The position numbers and the translations under genes were made by a program. Under the pieces are notes generated by a model. The model made no database searches, was not told the origin of the DNA, and saw only the letters and a program-made list of their open reading frames with translations. From an uncultured Actinomycetes bacterium (GTDB taxonomy: Bacteria; Actinomycetota; Actinomycetes; Nanopelagicales; Nanopelagicaceae), in the NCBI GenBank assembly GCA_903845465.1, contig CAIMXQ010000130.1, positions 1 to 17,548 of the forward strand: a stretch of 17,548 nucleotides of DNA. Direction: 5' to 3'. Below are positions 1-6,780 of the stretch, piece after piece. How positions within the stretch are numbered: the first letter of the stretch is position 1; each line of letters starts with the position of its first letter.

Positions 1-375
1 CGCGAGCTCGTAGCGCGAATAAAGGCTGTTCTCCGTCGTGGAGTTTCAGATGAATCAAGTGGATCTGAAAGTATCGGCATCCACAGCGTCGGCGGAATTC
101 GTATGGATATCGAACGTCACCAAGTAACTGTTAAGGGTGCACTCATACCTCTTCCACTGAAAGAGTTCGAACTTCTTGAATTCTTAATGCGAAATTCTGG
201 ACGTGTACTCACTCGCGGACAGCTCATTGATCGCGTATGGGGTGGCGATTACTACGGAGATACAAAGACTCTTGATGTTCACATCAAACGCTTGCGCTCA
301 AAGATTGAGGATGATCCAGCTAATCCAGTCTTGATTCAAACGATTCGTGGATTGGGTTATAAGTTCGAGGCGTAG
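1..375 (+). CDS. regX3: OmpR/PhoB-family response regulator, RegX3-like (5' truncated)
   Basis: Open from base 1 with no in-window start, so the N-terminal receiver domain lies mostly outside. The first residues (RELVARIKAVLRR) are the last helix of a receiver domain, followed by a linker of about 20 residues and a complete winged-helix DNA-binding domain with the hallmarks LPLKEFELLEFLMRNSG, RVLTRGQLIDRVWG, TLDVHIKRLRSKIE and IRGLGYKFEA. The wording of this domain is very close to what I recall of mycobacterial RegX3, the regulator paired with SenX3 in phosphate limitation. That specific identity is inference; the OmpR/PhoB family is certain. The partner kinase, if present, would lie upstream. 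Its TAG stop is also the first half of the putative -10 of the next gene. Confidence 0.93.
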   Translation, partial: RELVARIKAVLRRGVSDESSGSESIGIHSVGGIRMDIERHQVTVKGALIPLPLKEFELLEFLMRNSGRVLTRGQLIDRVWGGDYYGDTKTLDVHIKRLRSKIEDDPANPVLIQTIRGLGYKFEA

Positions 376-378
376 ACT
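373..378 (+). promoter_or_regulatory. Putative leaderless -10 (TAGACT) for the NAD(P)HX dehydratase
   Basis: TAGACT fits the actinobacterial -10 pattern TANNNT and is separated by exactly 6 nt from the ATG at 385. Transcription would then start at or next to the start codon. The first three bases are the stop codon of the upstream regulator. No SD lies at normal spacing before 385, and no convincing -35 is seen. Confidence 0.5.
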
Positions 379-384
379 CGTTCT

Positions 385-1233
385 ATGGCCGCTAAAGCTT
401 CCCGCGTTTATTCATCTAAAGATGCCGCACGTTGCATCATTGTGCCAAGCGATATCGATCATAAATATTCTCGTGGAGTTCTGGGTCTTATTACAGGTTC
501 AGCGCAATACCCAGGGGCTGCAGTTCTCACAACATCTGCAGCACTTGCTACCGGAATCGGAATGGCGAGATTTCATAGCTCATCTGGCTTGGCACATTTA
601 GTTCTGCATGAATCACCGGAAACAGTGGTCCAACCAGGGCCCGTTACTGCATGGCTTGCTGGATCTGGTATCAATCACCGCAAATATAGCGACTTCACTA
701 CTTTCTTACGCCACCGTTGGTTTGTTCTGCTCAAACGTCAGACTGTGCCAACTGTTCTCGATGCCGGAGCGCTCTATCTTGCTGGAACGTTAAGCCAACC
801 AACTCTCATTACTCCTCACGCCGGCGAATTATCCAAGCTCTTTGCCGAAAGAAATACTTCTGTCTCATCAGAGATGATTGAGGCAGATCCTGCAACGTGG
901 GCCGTTAGGGCATCTACAGAATTCGGTGTCACAGTTTTACTGAAAGGCTCAAAGACAGTTGTTGCACAAAGTGGGTATGTCATCACACTTCCTAAAGCAA
1001 CTCCATGGCTGGCGACCGCGGGAACGGGTGATGTACTTGCAGGAATAATTGGCGCACTTGTTGCTACCAATTACATTGAGATTCTCAATAACACAGAACG
1101 TTTAGCAGAGGTGGCAGCAGCAGGTGCATACATTCATAACCAGGCGGCTCTCATGGCATCAAATGGCGGGCCAATCTCAGCTTCAATGATCACGGCGCAG
1201 ATACCCAACGCCATTCGTAAAATCATCTTGTAA
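385..1233 (+). CDS. nnrD: ADP-dependent NAD(P)H-hydrate dehydratase
   Basis: A 282-residue metabolite-repair enzyme of the ribokinase-like YjeF C-terminal family. It dehydrates damaged NADHX/NADPHX back to NAD(P)H using ADP (or ATP in some members). Visible hallmarks are GSAQYPGAAVLTTSAALATG near the N-terminus, a LDAGALYL strand where the family has the DADALN-type motif, TPHAGELSKLF, VLLKGSKTVV, and the nucleotide-binding ATAGTGDVLAGIIGALVA with the catalytic Asp in GTGD. Many bacteria fuse this domain to the NAD(P)HX epimerase (YjeF N-terminal domain); here only the dehydratase is present and no epimerase is in the window. The ATG start is supported by the -10 six bases before it. Confidence 0.9.
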   Translation: MAAKASRVYSSKDAARCIIVPSDIDHKYSRGVLGLITGSAQYPGAAVLTTSAALATGIGMARFHSSSGLAHLVLHESPETVVQPGPVTAWLAGSGINHRKYSDFTTFLRHRWFVLLKRQTVPTVLDAGALYLAGTLSQPTLITPHAGELSKLFAERNTSVSSEMIEADPATWAVRASTEFGVTVLLKGSKTVVAQSGYVITLPKATPWLATAGTGDVLAGIIGALVATNYIEILNNTERLAEVAAAGAYIHNQAALMASNGGPISASMITAQIPNAIRKIIL

Positions 1234-1237
1234 AATA

Positions 1238-1251
1238 TAGGGAAATCCCTA
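1238..1251. repeat. Short inverted repeat TAGGG-AAAT-CCCTA
   Basis: A perfect 5-bp stem with a 4-nt loop lies just after the dehydratase stop and directly upstream of the putative -35 of the next gene. It is too weak and lacks the T-run expected of a good intrinsic terminator. It could be a small terminator or an operator half of the downstream regulator gene; neither is shown. Confidence 0.3.
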
Positions 1252-1252
1252 G

Positions 1253-1282
1253 TTGAAAAGACAACAAATTCTTATCTACGAT
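1253..1282 (+). promoter_or_regulatory. Putative promoter TTGAAA-18-TACGAT for the LuxR-type regulator
   Basis: TTGAAA (1253-1258) and TACGAT (1277-1282) are separated by 18 bp. The hexamer ends 5 nt before the ATG at 1288, so the transcript is predicted to be leaderless. The region before the ATG is A/T-rich with no SD. Confidence 0.5.
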
Positions 1283-1287
1283 TTTAT

Positions 1288-1974
1288 ATGGACAATACTC
1301 AGGCAACCCCCAGGCGAATCCTACTCATCAATCGAGACTCCTTTGAACTCGCAACACTCTCTGCATCACTTCGGTTACACGGAGTAAATATTGTTGGCGA
1401 AGCATCACATATCTTTCTCGCTGAAAATCTCTTCACCTCATTGCAGCCCGAGATAATTCTGATTGACCTTCAACCTCCCGGCGAAGAGCCGATAAAATTT
1501 CTCAACAAAGCTCGAAAGTTAAACCCCCACTGTGGAATCGTCGTTATAACTGCATGCCCGGATTTTAGGCTGATGGGATTACAAGAGAAAAATATCCCAC
1601 GGGGAAGTCAAATTATTCTTAAGCGATCGTTATCAGATCTTTCTGTCATCGCTGAGACTTTCGACCGAAGCTTAGATGCCGTTAATGCTGAATCACGTAT
1701 GACGTGGATCAGTGCAAACGCATCGATACACGAGACCTCTCTCATCAATACCGCCCGAGAGCTCAGCGATGTGCAAATGGAAACCCTCCGACTTTTGGCT
1801 CAAGGTTTGAGCAACTCAGAAATCGCACGAGTACGTTTCGTCTCTGAAAAATCAGTCGAACAGATTGTGGCGCGCATCGCACAACATCTTTCAATCTCAC
1901 CAGATAGAAGTAGAAATATGCGGGTGATATTGGCAGCTGAGTATTTCAAATGGCTAGGAGCGCCTCGTCATTAA
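1288..1974 (+). CDS. NarL/LuxR-type response regulator, orphan
   Basis: A 228-residue two-domain regulator. Residues about 10-120 are a divergent receiver domain. The usual acidic pair after beta-1 is reduced to one Asp (D17 in LINRD), while the phospho-acceptor position (D60 in ILID), the Thr (T88 in VVITA) and the Lys (K112 in ILKRS) remain. Residues about 158-210 are a LuxR/GerE helix-turn-helix with LRLLAQGLSNSEIA and FVSEKSVEQIVARI, matching the family pattern. No histidine kinase is adjacent. The single Asp in the acidic pocket makes phosphorylation uncertain; it may act as an atypical receiver. The target is unknown. Family assignment is secure, function is not. Confidence 0.82.
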   Translation: MDNTQATPRRILLINRDSFELATLSASLRLHGVNIVGEASHIFLAENLFTSLQPEIILIDLQPPGEEPIKFLNKARKLNPHCGIVVITACPDFRLMGLQEKNIPRGSQIILKRSLSDLSVIAETFDRSLDAVNAESRMTWISANASIHETSLINTARELSDVQMETLRLLAQGLSNSEIARVRFVSEKSVEQIVARIAQHLSISPDRSRNMRVILAAEYFKWLGAPRH

Positions 1975-1984
1975 CCTCGTGCGG

Positions 1985-1990
1985 TAAAGT
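1985..1990 (+). promoter_or_regulatory. Putative leaderless -10 (TAAAGT) for the 1997 gene
   Basis: TAAAGT is 6 nt upstream of the ATG at 1997, in a 22-bp intergenic gap after the LuxR-type regulator. There is no SD. It would drive the small protein and the coupled muramidase. Confidence 0.5.
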
Positions 1991-1996
1991 CACCGC

Positions 1997-2266
1997 ATGA
2001 ATACAGAACTCACTCTCTCTGATCTTCGAAAGAGGTGGAATGAAGTTCTTGACCTCGTCGAAAGCCGCGACCGAGTTATCTGGATTTCCTACTTTGATGC
2101 ACGCCTCGAATCTTTTGAAAATGGACGCCTGACATTAGATTTTGCCGACAGTAATAAGTTGGCTACGGGTCATAATTTTCAAGAGGCGCGCCTTCGCCAT
2201 CGCGCTGTCTTGCAAGGTGCCATTTACGACATCTTCACAGTCAATGTCGTGGTGGTCGAAAAGTGA
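1997..2266 (+). CDS. Small protein resembling the C-terminal domain of DnaX (gamma/tau)
   Basis: An 89-residue soluble protein with no signal peptide or membrane segment. Its layout is an N-terminal helix with conserved Trp (LRKRWNEVLDLVESRDRV), a strand with LESFENGRLTLDF, a basic helix (LRHRAVLQGAI) and a final strand (FTVNVVVVE). This order, including the RW..VL.......R.. start and GRLTL.F strand, is like the alpha/beta domain near the C-terminus of actinobacterial DNA polymerase III gamma/tau. It would be a free-standing copy without the AAA+ part. This is recognition from memory of a weak pattern and could be wrong. The gene is translationally coupled to the muramidase by a 4-nt overlap (GTGA), but a functional link is unclear. 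Confidence 0.7.
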   Translation: MNTELTLSDLRKRWNEVLDLVESRDRVIWISYFDARLESFENGRLTLDFADSNKLATGHNFQEARLRHRAVLQGAIYDIFTVNVVVVEK

Positions 2267-3549
2267 AAAAGTTGCTCGCATCGTTCGCTGCTACGGTTTT
2301 TCTCGCCTTCTCAATTCAATCTCCAGCATCTGCAACCGATATGCCTACTGTGGGACCTGGCGGAAAGATTGCGGGTATCGATATCAGCCGCTGGCAACAT
2401 CCAAATGAGAAGTCGATTGATTTTGCCAAGATGCACACGGCTGGAATCACATTTGTGATGATAAAAGGATCTGATACTAGAGATGATGCCGATCAACAAG
2501 CAGTTAAATATTTAAAGAGTGACCGTGCAGCGGCGCAAGCAGCTGGAATCTTTACTGGTTTTTATCACTATGCCACCTTGCCAAATGTCACAACTTCTTT
2601 CGCAATCATCAAAGATGCTCGAGTACAAGCTCTGAAGGTCACCTGGAGAATTGCATCTCTTGGTGGCTTCAATGCTATGGACCTGCCTATTGCACTTGAT
2701 ATCGAGAATAATTGTGTTCAACTGAACAGTTCAAAACTCTGTAAAAAGCATGCCTCGCGCAGCGCAGCCACGTTATGGGCTAAGACATTTCTGCAATCAA
2801 TTAGAGAGAAGACTGGGCGCACTCCCTTTATCTACTCTTCCCCGCACTTTTTAGAAGCATCGATGGTGAGAGATAAGGAATTGAGCTCTTATCCATTGTG
2901 GATTGCTCAATATGCAATTGATCCAGCAAAAGATGGGGCTAAGCCCAATGTCAAAAAAGGCGGCTGCTTCGTTCATTCCTGGACTACATCGCAATGTTCA
3001 GCAAATTGGACTTTGTGGCAGTACACCTCATGTGGAATCGCACCAAAATACGGCGTTCCTGGGACTCGAGTAGATCTCAATATCTTTGGCGGGGCTCCCG
3101 AGAAATTCCAAACGTTACTCACCGGAACTTGGATACCAGATCCTTCCGATCAAATGCCAGTTGGCGAGACTTCAACAATCGTCGTCACGTCGTTTCTTGC
3201 TACGACAACGAATAAAAATGTAACGGTTACTGTCGATGTAAAGCGCCCAGATGGCTCACCAGTAGTCACAGGAAGTGTGAAGTACTACTTCGATGCACCG
3301 AATCCTCCAAAAGTTACCCAAACAGTTGCGCGTGAAACAAGTGGAAGCTGGACCTTAACAATTGCAGGAATGCCTGCTGGCACATGGTCTGGCAATATCG
3401 GCTTCAAAGACGCATCAGGAACACATGCCGATGTAAAGACACCGCTTGTTCTCACTGTCGAACAAGGCCCGACTCCCCTGCCAACGAAGATTAAAATACC
3501 TGTAGTAAAACCTGCAGTTGATAGTTGCAAAAATCAAATTAGGAATTAA
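2263..3549 (+). CDS. Secreted GH25 lysozyme (N-acetylmuramidase) with C-terminal beta-sandwich domain
   Basis: A 428-residue exported peptidoglycan hydrolase that should cleave the MurNAc-GlcNAc bond, for remodelling or turnover of its own wall or attack on others. Residues 1-24 are a Sec signal peptide (MKKLLASF...PASA, cut before TD). Residues about 36-290 are the GH25 barrel: GIDISRWQ (D40), FVMIKGSD, FYHYA, the catalytic ALDIE (D146, E148), PFIYSS, YPLWIAQY, WTLWQYT and RVDLNIF. Residues about 300-405 form an Ig-like beta-rich region (VTVTVDVKRPDGSPV...), followed by a Pro/Lys-rich tail containing one Cys near the end. The start is GTG, overlapping the previous stop as GTGA, with GGTGG 8 nt upstream. 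Its 3' end overlaps glpD tail-to-tail by 11 bp. Family is certain; physiological role is inferred. Confidence 0.9.
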   Translation: MKKLLASFAATVFLAFSIQSPASATDMPTVGPGGKIAGIDISRWQHPNEKSIDFAKMHTAGITFVMIKGSDTRDDADQQAVKYLKSDRAAAQAAGIFTGFYHYATLPNVTTSFAIIKDARVQALKVTWRIASLGGFNAMDLPIALDIENNCVQLNSSKLCKKHASRSAATLWAKTFLQSIREKTGRTPFIYSSPHFLEASMVRDKELSSYPLWIAQYAIDPAKDGAKPNVKKGGCFVHSWTTSQCSANWTLWQYTSCGIAPKYGVPGTRVDLNIFGGAPEKFQTLLTGTWIPDPSDQMPVGETSTIVVTSFLATTTNKNVTVTVDVKRPDGSPVVTGSVKYYFDAPNPPKVTQTVARETSGSWTLTIAGMPAGTWSGNIGFKDASGTHADVKTPLVLTVEQGPTPLPTKIKIPVVKPAVDSCKNQIRN

Positions 3550-5194
3550 CGAGCTCGAGTAAAGCCTCTTCTTCTTTATCTGTTACCGCAAGGAAAGATT
3601 TCACTGAGGCGTTGCGTTCTCTTGCGCCCCAACCGAGTTCGCCTCCAATGATGTTGGCAACTTCGGTAGCTACTTCAGATCCACTATAGAAATCTTCGAA
3701 AGAGATTCGAGTGCGTCGAAGAAGTACATCCTCTACTGAAAGTGCACCTTCGTGGGTTACTGCATGGAGAATTTCAGCTTTGATATACGGCAAATCAGGG
3801 ATGAGGCGTTCGGACATTGAAGGATCTTCATTGATGATCTCGAGAATTTCCTCAATGAGTGATCCATAACGATTAAGTAAGTGCGTGATAGTTGCTTCAG
3901 AGACTGCATACTTTTCTGCAATCTTTTCCGTCTGTTGGACAAGTGCGAAATACCCGTCCGCGCCAATGAGTGGCAACTTATCTGTTACCGAATCGCTGAC
4001 GAGTTTACGTAAATCGAGCACTGCTAAATCGACAGCATCTTTAGCCATAACGCGGTACGTCGTGTATTTACCACCTGCCAAGCTAACGAAACCTGGGACA
4101 GGGCGGTCTACGGTGTGCTCGCGCGAGAGTTTTGTTGTCGCAGATCCAGTCTTATTGGCAACGAGCGGTCGAAGGCCTGCAAATACTCCAATGATGTCTT
4201 CGGCCTTAATCTTTGGTTCAAGTACTCGGTTGGCTTGGTCCAAGATGTATTGCACATCTTCTTGGGTTGCAAGTGGCTTAGTTCGATCACCATCGTAAGG
4301 AGTATCAGTCGTACCGACAATCCACTTATCTCCCCAAGGAATCAAGAAGAGAACCGAAACGGGAGTCTTGAGAATTATTCCATCTTTAGACTTAATGGAA
4401 TCGCCTGGAAGCACAATGTGGACGCCCTTTGACATCGCAACCGTGTAGCCCGGCGTGAGACCGAACCGTGCATGAAGTTCATCGCTCCAGACGCCCGCGC
4501 ACATGATTGTCGCCTTAGCTGAAATCTTTATTTCTTTATTTGTGGTGGTATCGGTTGCAATAACTCCGATAACTCGCTTCCCATTTCGAATCAGATCATC
4601 TACACGTATTTGGGTCGCTATTACTGCTCCGTGTCTTGCTGCAGTACGAGCAATCATCATGGTGTGGCGCGCATCGTCGACCTGAGCATCAAAGTAACGA
4701 ATTGCTCCGGTGATGATGTCCTGACGAAGTGATGGAGAAATCTGTCCAATAGTTTTTCCGGTTAAGTGTTTATGAGATGGAAGTGCACGTTTCATTCCAC
4801 GGAGTGCGTCATAGAGCGCAAGTCCTGCGCCAACGTATGTTCGTTCCTTTACCTTTTCGGTAAGGGGATAGAGAAAACTGACTGGTTTTACCAAATGTGG
4901 GCATTGTGTAGAGACCATGAGCTCGCGTTCGCGTAGCGCTTCGCGCACTAGTTTGAAGTCATATTGTTCGAGGTAGCGAAGCCCACCATGAATCAATTTG
5001 CTTGAGCGACTTGATGTACCTGACGCAATATCTTGCGCTTCGACAAGTGCAACTTTAAGTCCACGCGTAACTGCATCAAGGGCTGCACCCACACCATTTA
5101 CTCCGCCACCGATAATGAGAATGTCGAACTCTTCTGTAGCAAGGGATGACAATGCATCGGCACGTTGTTGAGGATTGAGCTGTGACGAAAACAT
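3539..5194 (-). CDS. glpD: Glycerol-3-phosphate dehydrogenase, FAD-dependent
   Basis: A 551-residue flavoprotein that oxidises sn-glycerol 3-phosphate to dihydroxyacetone phosphate and passes electrons to the quinone pool at the inner face of the membrane. It has the dinucleotide-binding ILIIGGGVNGVGAALDA (from about residue 26), the GlpD signature ASGTSSRSSKLIHGGLRYLEQ, WIVGTTDTPYDGD, FAGLRPLV and AGGKYTTYRVMA, plus the C-terminal helical domain with LIGADGYFALV and RYGSL. The wording is closest to mycobacterial GlpD2. The ATG at 5194 is chosen because the 39 residues before it in frame overlap glpK and look unlike the family. There is no SD, and no TANNNT hexamer at leaderless spacing, unlike most unit-starting genes here. 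It is divergent from glpK over 67 bp. Confidence 0.95.
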   Translation of the reverse strand: MFSSQLNPQQRADALSSLATEEFDILIIGGGVNGVGAALDAVTRGLKVALVEAQDIASGTSSRSSKLIHGGLRYLEQYDFKLVREALRERELMVSTQCPHLVKPVSFLYPLTEKVKERTYVGAGLALYDALRGMKRALPSHKHLTGKTIGQISPSLRQDIITGAIRYFDAQVDDARHTMMIARTAARHGAVIATQIRVDDLIRNGKRVIGVIATDTTTNKEIKISAKATIMCAGVWSDELHARFGLTPGYTVAMSKGVHIVLPGDSIKSKDGIILKTPVSVLFLIPWGDKWIVGTTDTPYDGDRTKPLATQEDVQYILDQANRVLEPKIKAEDIIGVFAGLRPLVANKTGSATTKLSREHTVDRPVPGFVSLAGGKYTTYRVMAKDAVDLAVLDLRKLVSDSVTDKLPLIGADGYFALVQQTEKIAEKYAVSEATITHLLNRYGSLIEEILEIINEDPSMSERLIPDLPYIKAEILHAVTHEGALSVEDVLLRRTRISFEDFYSGSEVATEVANIIGGELGWGARERNASVKSFLAVTDKEEEALLELVNS

Positions 5195-5261
5195 TGTTGA
5201 AGGGGTACCGGTTCCTAGTTGCTCTTGAGTTGTAGTACGGCTTTTGAGTAGGCTTAAGCAT
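5195..5261. promoter_or_regulatory. Divergent glpD/glpK control region
   Basis: All control signals for both glycerol genes must lie in these 67 bp or inside the genes. TTGAGT occurs twice as a direct repeat (5225-5230 and 5244-5249, 19 nt apart) and a GGTACC palindrome lies near 5205. These are candidate operator elements, but no known glp repressor site is recognised. Confidence 0.35.
5225..5254 (+). promoter_or_regulatory. Putative promoter TTGAGT-18-TAGGCT for glpK
   Basis: TTGAGT (5225-5230) and TAGGCT (5249-5254) are separated by 18 bp. The hexamer ends 7 nt before the ATG at 5262, predicting a leaderless transcript. This geometry also supports the ATG at 5262 over the TTG at 5244, which would lie upstream of the transcription start. 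Confidence 0.5.
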
Positions 5262-6758
5262 ATGGCATACATCGGAAGTTTGGACCAGGGAACAAGTAGT
5301 ACACGTTTCATGATCTTCGATGGCGAAGGTAAAGTCGTTGGCCAGCATCAACTTGAACATCGACAGATACTTCCGCAAGCCGGTTGGGTCGAACATGATG
5401 CCGCAGAAATTTGGGATCGCACTAAAGAGGTGATTGCGGGAGCCTTGAAGCAAGCCGATATTTTGGGCTCAGATTTAGTAGCTATTGGAATCACCAACCA
5501 GCGCGAAACTACAGTCGCATGGGATGTAGCAACAGGACATCCTCTACATAACGCAATCGTCTGGCAGGACACTCGCACTGCCGAATATTTATCTACCTTT
5601 GCACCTGCTGCCACCGCAACAATTACCTATAAATCAGGCCTTCCTGTTGCTCCGTACTTCTCTGGAAGCAAGATGCACTGGCTCATTGAAAATTCAAAGC
5701 CAGTTAAAGATGCAATTGCTACGGGAAGCGCACGCTTTGGAACTGTTGATTCGTGGCTTCTATGGAATCTATCGGGTGGGACGCAAGGCGGAGTTCATTA
5801 CACCGATGTCACCAATGCCAGCCGTACATTGCTGATGAACCTCGAGACTTTGCAATGGGATGAGGAGCTGCTTGGGTTCTTTGGTGTTCCTCGTTCAGTG
5901 CTTCCCGAAATTAAATCATCATCAGAAATATATGCATCGACAGATCCGCATGGCCCATTTGGCTCTGCAGTTCCAATCGCTGGGATTCTTGGCGATCAAC
6001 ATGCAGCGATGGTCGGTCAAGTCTGTTTCGGGCGCGGCGAATCGAAGACCACATATGGCACCGGCAACTTTGCCCTGCTCAATACTGGAACAGAGATAGT
6101 CCGCTCAAAGAATGGCCTGCTCTCAACTCTCTGCTACAAATTCGGCGATCAACCTGCAATGTATGCGCTCGAAGGTTCGGTTGCAGTAACAGGCTCTGCC
6201 ATCCAATGGTTGCGTGATCAACTTGGAATTATTTCCAATGCAGCAGAGACGGAAAATCTTGCATCGACTGTTACTGACACAGCTGGCGTCTATTTTGTGC
6301 CTGCATTCTCTGGGCTATTTGCACCGTATTGGCGAAGTGACGCTCGAGGCGTCATTGTGGGATTAACGCGAGCTGCAAACAAAGCGCATCTAGCACGTGC
6401 AGCCCTTGAAGCAATCTGCTATCAAACTCGCGATGTGATGGATGCAATGGTTGCCGATAGCGGAGTACCGATGACCGAGATGCGCGTTGATGGTGGAATT
6501 ACCTCAAATTCACTATGTATGCAGATGCAGGCAGACATCATGGGAATCGATATCACGCGCCCATTAATAACTGAAACCACTGCGCTTGGTGCTGCTTATG
6601 CTGCAGGACTTGCAGTTGGATTTTGGAAGAACACCGATGAGTTGAAGAAGCAGTGGAAGCAATCTCGTCGTTGGACTCCAACAACGACTGCAGAAAATCG
6701 CGCAGTGGGATATTCAGGATGGAAGAAAGCGATAGAACGCACCCTTAACTGGGTCTAG
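5262..6758 (+). CDS. glpK: Glycerol kinase
   Basis: A 498-residue cytoplasmic FGGY-family kinase that phosphorylates glycerol with ATP, trapping it as glycerol 3-phosphate for the adjacent divergent glpD. Visible motifs are the N-terminal phosphate loop SLDQGTSSTRFMIFD, QAGWVEHDAAEIW, GITNQRETTVAWD, AIVWQDTRT, the substrate-binding ILGDQHAAMVGQ, KTTYGTGNFALLNTG, and the C-terminal FGGY signature region (EAICYQTRDVMDAM...VDGGITSNSLCMQMQADIMG, ETTALGAAYAAGLAVG). Length is normal for GlpK. No glycerol facilitator (GlpF) is adjacent, so uptake must be by diffusion or by a gene elsewhere. The start was set at the ATG just before AYIGSLDQG. Confidence 0.96.
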   Translation: MAYIGSLDQGTSSTRFMIFDGEGKVVGQHQLEHRQILPQAGWVEHDAAEIWDRTKEVIAGALKQADILGSDLVAIGITNQRETTVAWDVATGHPLHNAIVWQDTRTAEYLSTFAPAATATITYKSGLPVAPYFSGSKMHWLIENSKPVKDAIATGSARFGTVDSWLLWNLSGGTQGGVHYTDVTNASRTLLMNLETLQWDEELLGFFGVPRSVLPEIKSSSEIYASTDPHGPFGSAVPIAGILGDQHAAMVGQVCFGRGESKTTYGTGNFALLNTGTEIVRSKNGLLSTLCYKFGDQPAMYALEGSVAVTGSAIQWLRDQLGIISNAAETENLASTVTDTAGVYFVPAFSGLFAPYWRSDARGVIVGLTRAANKAHLARAALEAICYQTRDVMDAMVADSGVPMTEMRVDGGITSNSLCMQMQADIMGIDITRPLITETTALGAAYAAGLAVGFWKNTDELKKQWKQSRRWTPTTTAENRAVGYSGWKKAIERTLNWV

Positions 6759-6765
6759 TGCACGA

Positions 6766-6771
6766 TAGAGT
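6766..6771 (+). promoter_or_regulatory. Putative -10 (TAGAGT) for galTK
   Basis: TAGAGT lies 9 nt before the galT ATG, so the predicted 5' leader is at most about 3 nt. It sits in the loop of an imperfect 7-bp inverted repeat (AGTGCAC 6757-6763, GCGCACT 6774-6780, one mismatch), which could act as an operator for galTK. Confidence 0.4.
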
Positions 6772-6780
6772 AAGCGCACT

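Noticed and set aside
816..1070. 84-codon open frame on the minus strand inside nnrD
   Set aside because: It is fully inside a well-supported gene and has no start signal.
1238..1251. Intrinsic terminator after nnrD
   Set aside because: The stem is only 5 bp and is followed by GTTGAAAAG rather than a T-run. It is kept only as a repeat.
5195..5311. N-terminal extension of GlpD by 39 residues to an ATG at 5311
   Set aside because: It would overlap the first 50 bases of glpK on the other strand, and its residues do not look like GlpD, whose FAD motif normally lies about 20-40 residues from the start, as from 5194.
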